Shown here: positions 27,195 to 34,387 of the stretch, piece after piece
Layout of the letters: each line of letters begins with the position of its first letter
Position numbering within the stretch: the stretch's first letter is position 1
Assembly (NCBI RefSeq): GCF_022288805.1
Contig: NZ_JAKOPM010000010.1
Span: 25,670-89,669 of the forward strand
DNA: 64,000 nucleotides
Direction of reading: 5' to 3'
DNA from: Corynebacterium yonathiae
GTDB taxonomy: Bacteria; Actinomycetota; Actinomycetes; Mycobacteriales; Mycobacteriaceae
The notes under the pieces: generated by a model
Databases searched by the model: none
The model's input: only the letters and a program-made list of their open reading frames with translations
Told to the model about the DNA's origin: nothing
Position numbers and translations under genes: made by a program

Positions 27195-28556
27195 TTAAGC
27201 CTTGACTCCGATGGTCTCGGCCGAGTCAGAATCCATAATGTGCTTGACGCCGTTCTCGGCAGCATCCCAGGTTGCTTTGTCCTGGATGCCGGCGCGCTTA
27301 GCCACGATGGTGGCGCACAGCACCTGTCCGGTGACGTTGAGTGCGGTACGGCCCATGTCAATGATTGGCTCGATGGCAAGCAGGAGACCAACACCGGCCA
27401 GTGGCAGGCCGAGCGTAGAAAGCGTCAGGGTGAGCATCACCGTTGCGCCGGTGGTGCCTGCGGTAGCGGCGGAACCGATAACGGACACGAAGATGATGAG
27501 CAGGTACTGGGTGAAGTCAAGGTCGATGCCATAGAACTGGGAGACGAAGATGGCAGCGATGGCTGGGTATACGGAAGCGCAGCCATCCATCTTGGTAGTC
27601 GCGCCCAGCGGAATAGCAAAGGAAGCGTACTCGGATGGAACGCCCATAGCCTTTTCACTGAATCGCTCGGTAGCTGGCATGACGCCCATCGAAGAACGGG
27701 TGACAAAGCCCAGGGAGGTCACGGGCCACACGCGCTTGAAGAAGCCGATGACCGGGATCTTGTTGAATTTCAGTACTGCCGGGTAGACCACGGCAAATAC
27801 CAGGCCCATGCCGACGTACATGGCCAAGACGAACTTGCCCAGCGAGCCCAGTGCATCCCAGCCGTAGGTAGCTACGGCCTTACCGATGAGGGCCGCGGTG
27901 CCAATCGGGGCAAGGCGGATAATCCACCAAAGGATGACCTGAATGACCTTCAGAAAGGACTCGGTAAAGCGCAGGAAAGGCTCAGCAGACTTGCCGGTCT
28001 TGACGGCGGCGATACCAATGGCCAGCGAGATGACGAGGAGCTGGAGGGCGCCAAAGCTGAGGGATACTTCGCCGTCGGAAAGCGAGGCGGTAAGGCCCAT
28101 GAAGTTCTGGGGCAGAAGCTGCTCAAAGAACGCGGTCCACGAGCCGACGTGGGAAGGATCCTGCGCGGTGGCAGCATCGATGCTCGTGCCGATGCCCGGC
28201 TTCATCACGACGGCGACGATGATGCCCGTCAGGACGGAGAAGAATGCGGTGATGGCGAACCATACAAGCGTGGAAATTGCCAGGGACGCGGCGTTGGCGA
28301 CCTTGCGCAGATTAGCGACGGAGGTAACAACAGCGGCGAAGATCAGTGGCGGGATCATCACCTTAAGCAGCTGGACGTAGGCGCTGCCGACGCCCGTGAG
28401 CAGGGTGGTCAACCAGCCCGGGTTATCTGGGTCGGTATCCATGCCGGAGGCAATGAAGCCCAGGATAAGGCCGATGATGAGGCCCGCGATGACCTGAGCA
28501 CCGAATCCCGTGGCCCAGCCGGGAAGCTTGGAGCGCGAAGATTCTTGTTGAGACAT
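27195..28556 (-). CDS. Dicarboxylate/amino acid:cation symporter (DAACS family)
   Basis: A 453-residue secondary transporter with eight transmembrane helices and two re-entrant loops, of the GltP/DctA/SstT fold. The C-terminal binding-site region is well conserved: IPLGATTKMDGCASVYPAIAAIFVSQ, GSAATAGTTGATVMLTLT, and IEPIIDMGRTALNVTGQ. An Asp in TM8 (DMGRTALNVTG) is the amino-group ligand in glutamate/aspartate transporters, so an amino acid or dicarboxylate substrate is likely; which one is unresolved. Starts at ATG 28556 and stands alone. Confidence 0.9.
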   Translation of the reverse strand: MSQQESSRSKLPGWATGFGAQVIAGLIIGLILGFIASGMDTDPDNPGWLTTLLTGVGSAYVQLLKVMIPPLIFAAVVTSVANLRKVANAASLAISTLVWFAITAFFSVLTGIIVAVVMKPGIGTSIDAATAQDPSHVGSWTAFFEQLLPQNFMGLTASLSDGEVSLSFGALQLLVISLAIGIAAVKTGKSAEPFLRFTESFLKVIQVILWWIIRLAPIGTAALIGKAVATYGWDALGSLGKFVLAMYVGMGLVFAVVYPAVLKFNKIPVIGFFKRVWPVTSLGFVTRSSMGVMPATERFSEKAMGVPSEYASFAIPLGATTKMDGCASVYPAIAAIFVSQFYGIDLDFTQYLLIIFVSVIGSAATAGTTGATVMLTLTLSTLGLPLAGVGLLLAIEPIIDMGRTALNVTGQVLCATIVAKRAGIQDKATWDAAENGVKHIMDSDSAETIGVKA

Positions 28557-28836
28557 AAAGATTCCTTTGAAAATAAAAATGGACAGAGTGGACTATTTTC
28601 CAGATACTGTCCTGTTCAACTTCAACATCGCTCAGCTTATTCCTTCTACGTCTGTAGGTACAAAGTGCGAGTGCTTTGCCGTAGGCGCAACCTCGCCTTT
28701 CGTGCTCACGGAAAGGTGGATTTGCGCTGGTTTTATGGTGCTGGTGAGCGCGAAGGGAGGGAGCCCGAGCTGCCACGTGTGTCCCATTGCTAACTTTAAG
28801 TAGCTACTCTCTTTATCTTTCTCAGGAGGAACATTC
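28557..28836. other. Intergenic region with a palindromic repeat (copy a)
   Basis: About 280 bp between divergent genes. It contains CCTTTCGTGCTCACGG (28696-28711) and the near-inverted GTGAGCGCGAAGGG (28744-28757), one pair of the dispersed repeat family seen at three other places in the window. The rest must hold the two divergent promoters; AGGAGG lies ahead of the start at 28837. No further gene is seen. Confidence 0.6.
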
Positions 28837-29919
28837 ATGGGCTGGGTTAAACCTCTCCTTGGCATTTTCGCAGTTGGCGCAGTGGCTTCCGTTGCTTTAG
28901 GCGGCGGTGACGAAGATACTGTGGTGGTCAATCGAGTGATCGATGGCGACACCATTGACGTCGACATAGACGGCGAAAATACCCGCGTTCGGCTACTTAA
29001 TATTGATACGCCGGAAATCGGCCATAACGGCGAACCGAGTGAGTGCCTCGCGGAGGAAGCGAAGCAGTACTTGGAAGGACGGCTGCCAAAGGGGAAGGAG
29101 GTTCGGTTGGAATATGACTCCGAGCGGACTGACAAGTATGGCCGCACTCTTGCCGGTGTCTTTATTGACGATGACTTCATTAACGCGGATGTCGCGGCCG
29201 AAGGGCTGGCCACGGCGGTTGTATTTGGCGGAAACGACAAGTTTTACGACGAAGTGCACAATGCCGAACGCGGCCCTAAAGAGGCCGGCGAAGGGATCTT
29301 TGGGGTCTCGGACGAGTGCAAGGTTTCCAGCGATGAGGACATGGCCGAGGCGCTTAGCGGCGCTGAAGCTGCGGCGGCAGCATTTGCAGCTTTCGGGGAA
29401 GCTGATATTGCAGGGTACGAGGATGTATTGGACAAGTCAGCAGCTGCGAAGGCCGGATTAGCGGTTCTGACTCGCCACAAAGATGATCGAAGCACCTTCC
29501 AGAAAGCAGCGTATCCGGATGCTCCCAAGGAGATTGCCGCGAAGAAGGAACGCGAGCTTGAGGGGAAGGAGAAACAAACCCGCGAAGAGCTCGAGAAATT
29601 GGAGGAGAAAGAGCGAGAGGAAGAGAGGCGTGAAAAGGAGCGCCAGGAAGAAGAACGCCGCCGTGTAGAGCAGCGGCAAGAAGAGATTCGCCAGCAGGAA
29701 CGCGACGCGCCGGAAGTAGAGGTAGCGGAGCAGCCAACGCATGACAAGGTGGCTGACTATAAAGCCCCTGAGCAGCAGCCCGCACCTCAGCCGGCGTCGG
29801 TGGTCGATAACTACACTGGGTGCCGCGCTTATGGTGGAAACTATGCCATGACGTCAGTAGATAAGAATGGACGTTCATACGCGAAGATCGACTGCACTAC
29901 CAAGCAACAGATCGGTTAG
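28837..29919 (+). CDS. Membrane-anchored or exported thermonuclease (SNase-like) protein with coiled coil
   Basis: A 360-residue protein. Residues 1-22 (MGWVKPLLGIFAVGAVASVA) form a signal peptide or anchor. Residues 28-170 are a staphylococcal-nuclease-type domain: VVNRVIDGDTIDVDIDGENTRVRLLNIDTPE, then DKYGRTLAGVFIDD, containing the catalytic Arg/Glu/Arg positions and Ca-binding Asp residues. Residues 230-290 are an extremely charged Glu/Arg/Lys coiled coil. The tail has two Cys (YTGCRAYGG, KIDCTTK) that could form a disulfide. Probably an extracellular or cell-surface nuclease. Starts at ATG 28837 behind CAGGAGGAAC. Confidence 0.87.
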   Translation: MGWVKPLLGIFAVGAVASVALGGGDEDTVVVNRVIDGDTIDVDIDGENTRVRLLNIDTPEIGHNGEPSECLAEEAKQYLEGRLPKGKEVRLEYDSERTDKYGRTLAGVFIDDDFINADVAAEGLATAVVFGGNDKFYDEVHNAERGPKEAGEGIFGVSDECKVSSDEDMAEALSGAEAAAAAFAAFGEADIAGYEDVLDKSAAAKAGLAVLTRHKDDRSTFQKAAYPDAPKEIAAKKERELEGKEKQTREELEKLEEKEREEERREKERQEEERRRVEQRQEEIRQQERDAPEVEVAEQPTHDKVADYKAPEQQPAPQPASVVDNYTGCRAYGGNYAMTSVDKNGRSYAKIDCTTKQQIG

Positions 29920-29929
29920 GTACCCTCGT

Positions 29930-29990
29930 CCTTCGCGCTCACGGGCAGGCTCCCGAGTACTTGGACCACCATTCCCGGTGAGCGTGAGGG
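29930..29990. repeat. Dispersed palindromic repeat, copy b, adjacent to IS110 copy 1
   Basis: CCTTCGCGCTCACGGG and CCCGGTGAGCGTGAGGG are inverted around about 32 bp. This is the same pattern as copies a, c and d. The right arm ends four bases before the first base shared by the two IS110 copies. Confidence 0.7.
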
Positions 29991-30116
29991 AAGGGGGGTG
30001 TCCCTATGTTTTTGTCAAGTGCCAGACCGATGTTGACGAGCACAGTCTTGGGAGTAGTTTCTTAGGCGTGCCTAGGAGCCGGCCAGCGTGTGCTGGTCGG
30101 CTTCGTCTTTGGGGCT

Positions 30117-31328
30117 TTATGCGGCGACGGGGCGTGGCGGGATTTCGCGGAAGAACTCCTTGTTTTTCAGCATCGCGTAGATGACATTGCATCGGCGTCG
30201 TGCCAGGCAGATGACTGCTGCGTTGTGGCGTTTTCCTTCAGCGCGTTTGCGTTCGTAATACCGCCGTGACGGTTCGTGGCTGCGGATAACTGCGAATGCG
30301 GAGTAGAACAAGGCGTTTTTCAGTCGTTTATTGCCTGACCGTGCCGGGAATTCACCTCTGATCGACGAACCGGATCGTCTAGTCACGGGTGCTATTCCAG
30401 CATAAGCAGCTAAGTGGCCAGCACTAGCGAAGTCGGAGCCATCACCGATCGCAAGAAGGATCTGCGCTGCGGTCTTGATGCCGACTCCGGGCATACTCAT
30501 CAAGACCTCACAAAGAGGGAAATCAGCGAGCATCTCTTCAACCTGCTCAGCAATGGTGTTTCGTTGCTCTTTGAGGGCCTGGATGTTTGCAGCCAGTTGA
30601 GGAATTACTAACTCGGCGGCATCGCTTCCAGGCACGGTGACTGTTTGAGCTTTCAGCGCTGTAAAAATGTCGTCTACCAGCGGGGTGGGGTCTTTACGTG
30701 TGCGCTTGATCATCCAGTTCAACACTCGTTGGTATCCGGCTCTTTTTAGCCCCTGCGGTCCCTTGTAATGGATCAATAATTCCAGGATCGGCGTGCGAGT
30801 CAGGGTGCTACCAGCAAAAACTCGTTCCAGGCTGGGGTAGATCTGGGTGAGGACACTGCGAAGCCGATTGACAGTGCGAGTGCAATCGCGGGCGATGTCA
30901 TCATCGAAGCCGGACAGCATCTTTAGGGCGGAGAGTACCTCATCATTGCGGTCGACGGCACGTAGCGTGTGGGGCATTGTGCGGGCGGTGTCGGCGATGA
31001 TGAATGCGTCGCGTTTGTCTGTTTTTGCACGTCCCGGATAGAGATCTGCAGCTTTGCGCATCGCAAGACCTGGCAGGTATCCGACTTCGCAACCGCAGTC
31101 CCGGGCTACAGCAATCGGTAGTGCGCCGATGGTGTTGGGTTGGTCGACGATCACGAGCACGGTGCCAAGCTTCTGAAGCTGGTGAAAAACGCCTGCTAGT
31201 TCGGATTCGAGTTGAGGCAACGGTTTGTCGAAGACCTTGTTGCCATCACGGTCTAAGGCGCAGGCGTGGTGTTCAGATTTGCCGACGTCTAACCCAAGGA
31301 ATATGTCGATGGAATGCTCCGGAGACAT
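30117..31328 (-). CDS. IS110-family DEDD transposase (copy 1)
   Basis: A 403-residue recombinase. The N-terminal RuvC-like DEDD domain has FLGLDVGKSEHHACALD, VLVIVDQPNTIGALPIAVA and KTDKRDAFIIADTARTMPH. The C-terminal Tnp_20 domain has LMSMPGVGIKTAAQILLAIGD, AAYAGIAPVTRRSGSSIRGE and NKRLKNALFYSAFAVIRS. IS110 enzymes recombine DNA with an RNA that bridges donor and target. Full length and intact; the start is ATG 31328 with GAGCTC about 5 nt upstream. The protein is identical to the copy at 34388. Confidence 0.95.
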   Translation of the reverse strand: MSPEHSIDIFLGLDVGKSEHHACALDRDGNKVFDKPLPQLESELAGVFHQLQKLGTVLVIVDQPNTIGALPIAVARDCGCEVGYLPGLAMRKAADLYPGRAKTDKRDAFIIADTARTMPHTLRAVDRNDEVLSALKMLSGFDDDIARDCTRTVNRLRSVLTQIYPSLERVFAGSTLTRTPILELLIHYKGPQGLKRAGYQRVLNWMIKRTRKDPTPLVDDIFTALKAQTVTVPGSDAAELVIPQLAANIQALKEQRNTIAEQVEEMLADFPLCEVLMSMPGVGIKTAAQILLAIGDGSDFASAGHLAAYAGIAPVTRRSGSSIRGEFPARSGNKRLKNALFYSAFAVIRSHEPSRRYYERKRAEGKRHNAAVICLARRRCNVIYAMLKNKEFFREIPPRPVAA

Positions 31329-31377
31329 GATGAGCTCCTAGAAAACGAGATGGGTATGGCGTTGTTCCAGTCGCTGG

Positions 31378-31554
31378 TGTCATGACCTTCGTTGCAAGCA
31401 CCCACGTTACAAAGAGACCTAGTTTAAAACTGGCCGTGTCCCTATCAGCTGTCATCGAAAGTCCTGGCACCCGGCGGCAACACCCCCGGATTATGGAAAC
31501 TACAGGGCAGGTAAGCCATACCGGGACCAGCGACTATCCCCATTATCGGGGACA
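31378..31554 (-). ncRNA. Candidate bridge RNA of IS110 copy 1
   Basis: In transcript order: a 5' hairpin CCCC-GAUAAU-GGGG (31551-31538); a first large stem-loop closed by GGUCCCGG (31528-31521) and CCGGGUGCC (31474-31466); and a second closed by AUGAC (31455-31451) and GUCAU (31386-31382) with an AGUUUUAAACU tip. The second loop has AUAGGGACAC (31445-31436), identical to the element's transposase-3' end (30007-29998), and GUAACG (31410-31405), complementary to CGTTAC at its 5' end. These are the expected left and right donor guides. The first loop holds GGUGUUG (31484-31478), complementary to CAACACC flanking copy 2. RNA ends are estimates. Confidence 0.75.
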
Positions 31555-31585
31555 CTCACAAGGTAACGGGAATGCGACCGGGGAA

Positions 31586-31602
31586 GCCCAACGCATGTGG
31601 GC
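31586..31602 (-). terminator. Hairpin after the manganese transporter operon, next to IS copy 1
   Basis: GCCCA-CATGCGT-TGGGC on the minus strand, 16 bases beyond the permease/binding-protein stop. Only TTCCCC follows before the IS boundary, so any T-run is weak or was displaced by the insertion. Confidence 0.45.
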
Positions 31603-31618
31603 CTCGAGCATTCGCGTT

Positions 31619-33385
31619 TTAGCGCTTCAGCCCCGCGATCATGGTCTTCAAGTTGCTGCGCAGGAAATCCTCGTAGGTTCCCGCGACCGTGCCCGGCTTG
31701 CCGAGCTCATCGGAGTGCAGTGGCTCGTCGAAGATCGGAATCCCGGCCTCCTTCGAGACGGTCTTCATGGGGCGCGTATCCACGTTCGACTCCACGAACA
31801 GGTGCTTCGGGCGCTTGTCCTTCAGCTGGCGCACGAGGTGTCCGATCTGCGCGGGGGAGCCGTTTTCATCCGTGTCGATCTGCCAGATATACAGCTGCTC
31901 CATGCCGTAGGTGTCGACCATGTATTGGAAGGCATGTTCACTGGCCACGAGCACACGATCCTCCTTCGGCAGCGCACCGATCTGCTCGCGGTAGTCGGCG
32001 TCGATGCTCTCCAGCATGGCCTTGTACTCCGCCCCCTTCTCCTCGATGTGCTCGGCACGCTCGGGCAGGGCCTCGGCCAGCGCCGCGGTCACGTTCTCGG
32101 CCATCGCGATGCCGACGGTCGGGTCCAGGAAGGCGTGCGGGTTGATCTCCTGATTGCCCTTTTCGTCCTTGAGGTACTTCGGTTCCACGCCCTTGGTGGC
32201 CTCGACCATCTGGGAATCGTCCAGGCCCGCGGTGTTTTTCAGTTTCGCGAGCCAGCCGTGCTCACCGCCCTCGAGGTTCAGCCCGTTGTAGAACAGCAGG
32301 TCGGCGTCGCTCGTCGCATCCAGGTCCGCGGGCAGGGGGTCGTAGTCGTGCGGGTCCGTGCCGGTCGGCACGAGGTTATGGACGTCCACCGCCTCGCCGC
32401 CGATCTCCTCCACCAGGTCCGCCAGCAGCGTGAAGGTGGTGACGACGTTCAGCTGCTCACCGTCTGCCTTCTCCTCCGTCGAGAAGGTCACGGCCCCGAA
32501 CACGAGGGCACCGCCCACCAGGAGGGCCAACAGCGCGGCCAGTGGCTTATTGCCCAGCGAGCGAGCAATCAGTCCCTTGCCTGGCGCGAAGAGGAAAGCC
32601 AGCAGGAACAGCGCGCTGGCGGTCAGCACGATCGTCACGCCGGAGGACACGTTGTAGCTATAGCTCAGGAACAGCCCCACTACGGAGCTGAGCGCCGAGA
32701 TCGCCACTGAAAGCCCGATCATCACTCCCAGCCGGTTCGTCAGCAGGTACGCCGCCGACGCCGGAGTAATCAGCAGGGAGACCACCAGGATCACGCCCAC
32801 CGTCTGCAGGGAAATGACCGTCACCAGCGTGAGCACCACCATCAGCCCGTAGTGGATTGCCCGCACGGGCACGCCAGCCGACTGCGCCATGACGGGGTCG
32901 AAGGTGCTGAGCTTGAGCTCCTTGTAAAAGACCAGCGTGAGAATCAGCACGGCAGCGGCAATACCGATCGAGAGGTTGCGGTCGGCGTCCTGAACGGTCA
33001 GGACGTTGCCGAAGAGGATCTCCGTCAGATCCGTCGCCGTCTGCGCTTTCGCCATGAGCAGCACGCCGATCGCGAAGAAGGTGGAAAAGACGATGCCGAT
33101 CGCCGAATCGTTCTTCACAGTGGAGCGTTCGCCGATCAGCCCGATCGCCAGTGTGGCGAGTAGACCCGCGACCACCGCCCCGAGGAAGAGGTTCGTGCCG
33201 AGCAGGTAGGAGGCCGCGACCCCCGGTAGTACGGCGTGCGAGATGGCGTCGCCGATCAGGGCCATGCCGCGCAGCACGATGAAGCTGCCGACGATGCCGC
33301 AGGCCACGCCCACGATCACCGAGGTGATCAGCGCGTTTTGCAGGTAGCCGTGGCTGAGTAGTGAGTCGAGGAACTCCGCGATCAT
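31619..33385 (-). CDS. Manganese ABC transporter permease fused to its substrate-binding protein
   Basis: A 588-residue fusion. Residues 1-285 are an ABC-3 permease of the MntB/ZnuB type (MIAEFLDSLLSHGYLQNALI; FIVLRGMALIGDAISHAVLPG; SLLITPASAAYLLTNRLGVM). A final helix (LAALLALLVGGALVFGAV) leads into a PsaA/MntA-like metal-binding domain. Candidate metal ligands are His in GTDPHDYDP, His in INPHAFLDP, Glu in LVASEHAFQYM and Asp in IPIFDEPLHSDE. A Glu at the third position is the Mn-type arrangement, where ZnuA has His. FVESNVDTRPMKTVSKEAGIPI is strongly PsaA-like. The binding domain has no lipobox; the permease tethers it. The start ATG overlaps the ATPase stop by four bases. Confidence 0.9.
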   Translation of the reverse strand: MIAEFLDSLLSHGYLQNALITSVIVGVACGIVGSFIVLRGMALIGDAISHAVLPGVAASYLLGTNLFLGAVVAGLLATLAIGLIGERSTVKNDSAIGIVFSTFFAIGVLLMAKAQTATDLTEILFGNVLTVQDADRNLSIGIAAAVLILTLVFYKELKLSTFDPVMAQSAGVPVRAIHYGLMVVLTLVTVISLQTVGVILVVSLLITPASAAYLLTNRLGVMIGLSVAISALSSVVGLFLSYSYNVSSGVTIVLTASALFLLAFLFAPGKGLIARSLGNKPLAALLALLVGGALVFGAVTFSTEEKADGEQLNVVTTFTLLADLVEEIGGEAVDVHNLVPTGTDPHDYDPLPADLDATSDADLLFYNGLNLEGGEHGWLAKLKNTAGLDDSQMVEATKGVEPKYLKDEKGNQEINPHAFLDPTVGIAMAENVTAALAEALPERAEHIEEKGAEYKAMLESIDADYREQIGALPKEDRVLVASEHAFQYMVDTYGMEQLYIWQIDTDENGSPAQIGHLVRQLKDKRPKHLFVESNVDTRPMKTVSKEAGIPIFDEPLHSDELGKPGTVAGTYEDFLRSNLKTMIAGLKR

Positions 33386-34191
33386 GCTGTCTCCTCCTGG
33401 AGGGCTGCCTGCCGTGGCGTGGGGTGGGCTGGTGCTGACGGCTCGCGGATGACGAGCGCGCCGAAGGCCTTCTGCAGCACGTCGGGGACGAAGACCTCCT
33501 CGGTGGGACCCGCCGCGACGAGCTCGCCGTTGAGGACGATGAGGTCGTTGTAGTAGCCGCGCACCGTGTTCATGTCGTGGTGCACGACGACGACGTGCTT
33601 GCCCGCGTCCGCCATCTGCCGCAGCAGGGTCACGATCGTCTTCTCGCTGGGGACGTCGATGCCGACGAAGGGCTCGTCCAGGAAGATGTACTCCGCGTCC
33701 TGGACGATGGCGCGGGCAAAGAGGACGCGCTGGAACTGTCCGCCCGAGAGTTCGCTGATGTGGCGGTGGCGAAAGTCCCACATGTCGACGTCCTTGAGAG
33801 CCTGGGTGGCTGCTTCGCGTTCGGCCTTGCCGGGGCGGTGGAAAAGACCCAGGCGCGGGTAAGTGCCCATCAGGACGGTGTCGAAGACGCTGGTGGGGAA
33901 GTTGCGGTCGAGGTCAGAGCGCTGCTCGATATAAGCGATTGCGCGGCGCTGCTCGGCGGGGGCCTTGCCGTCGAGGGTGACGGGGTAGCCGGCAGGGGCG
34001 CCGGTGGGGCCTGTGCCGTGGACGTTGTGTTTGTCCAGGATCTGGAGCATCGCCTTCATGAGGGTGGATTTGCCTGAGCCGTTGGGGCCGATGATGCCGT
34101 GCATGCCGGGGGAGTCGAGGGTGAAGCTGATGTTCCGAATCGCGGTGTTCGCGCCGTAGCTCACGCTCAAGTTCTGGACGCTAATACTCAT
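33382..34191 (-). CDS. Manganese ABC transporter ATP-binding protein
   Basis: A 269-residue ABC ATPase: Walker A GIIGPNGSGKSTLMKAML near residue 36, Q-loop AYIEQRSD, signature LSGGQFQRVLFARAI near residue 150, Walker B YIFLDEPFVGID, and the switch His in VVVVHHDMNTV. It belongs to the MntB/ZnuC metal-transport group (family names differ between species). First gene of a two-gene operon, coupled to the permease/binding-protein fusion by an ATGA overlap. Start ATG 34191 follows a MntR-like operator; the frame stays open upstream into the IS but without family similarity. Confidence 0.93.
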   Translation of the reverse strand: MSISVQNLSVSYGANTAIRNISFTLDSPGMHGIIGPNGSGKSTLMKAMLQILDKHNVHGTGPTGAPAGYPVTLDGKAPAEQRRAIAYIEQRSDLDRNFPTSVFDTVLMGTYPRLGLFHRPGKAEREAATQALKDVDMWDFRHRHISELSGGQFQRVLFARAIVQDAEYIFLDEPFVGIDVPSEKTIVTLLRQMADAGKHVVVVHHDMNTVRGYYNDLIVLNGELVAAGPTEEVFVPDVLQKAFGALVIREPSAPAHPTPRQAALQEETA

Positions 34192-34228
34192 GGCAGCCAA
34201 GAATAGTGTGCAGTTCAATGAATCACCA

Positions 34229-34246
34229 AATTCAATGTATTGAACT
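34229..34246. promoter_or_regulatory. MntR-like operator ahead of the manganese transporter operon
   Basis: TTCAATGTATTGAA (34231-34244) is a perfect palindrome, extended to ATTCAATGTATTGAAC. It closely resembles the MntR box I recall from C. glutamicum (TGTTCAATGCGTTGAACA). A second half-like site GTTCAATGAA lies at 34213-34222. Its place 38 bp upstream of the ATPase start suits repression by Mn-loaded MntR. Confidence 0.72.
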
Positions 34247-34387
34247 TTGGGGTGGGGTGGTGTTGGGGGTGTCCCTATGTTTTTGTCAAGTGCCAGACCG
34301 ATGTTGACGAGCACAGTCTTGGGAGTAGTTTCTTAGGCGTGCCTAGGAGCCGGCCAGCGTGTGCTGGTCGGCTTCGTCTTTGGGGCT

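Larger units (their letters stand above)
29994..31570 (-). mobile_element. IS110-family insertion sequence, copy 1
   Basis: The stretch shared with copy 2 runs from 29994 to 31570 (1577 bp, offset 4271), and I saw no differences by eye. It has one transposase gene on the minus strand, a short 3' noncoding end (about 120 bp) and a long 5' noncoding end (about 240 bp). As usual for IS110 there are no clear terminal inverted repeats; only a subterminal GTGTCCC/GGGGACAC pair is visible. Both ends finish in C-runs on the transposase strand (CACCCCC at the 3' end, CCCGTTACC at the 5' end), so a CC core is likely but cannot be placed exactly. The long 5' end encodes a candidate bridge RNA. Confidence 0.92.

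Noticed and set aside
27240..28793. A 517-codon open frame on the plus strand, antisense to the symporter gene
   Set aside because: Composition (many Gly, Asp, His, Arg) is typical of an antisense shadow; the minus-strand symporter is clearly conserved.
29994..30020. Terminal inverted repeats for the IS110 copies
   Set aside because: Only a short subterminal GTGTCCC/GGGGACAC pair exists; the ends themselves do not match, as is normal for IS110.
31382..32710. A 442-codon plus-strand frame over the IS end and the manganese permease fusion
   Set aside because: It is antisense to a conserved fusion protein and crosses the IS boundary; not a real gene.
33386..33781. An Arg-rich N-terminal extension of the permease fusion
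   Set aside because: It overlaps the ATPase gene antiparallel in composition and is out of character; the ATG at 33385 gives a standard permease N-terminus with an ATGA overlap.
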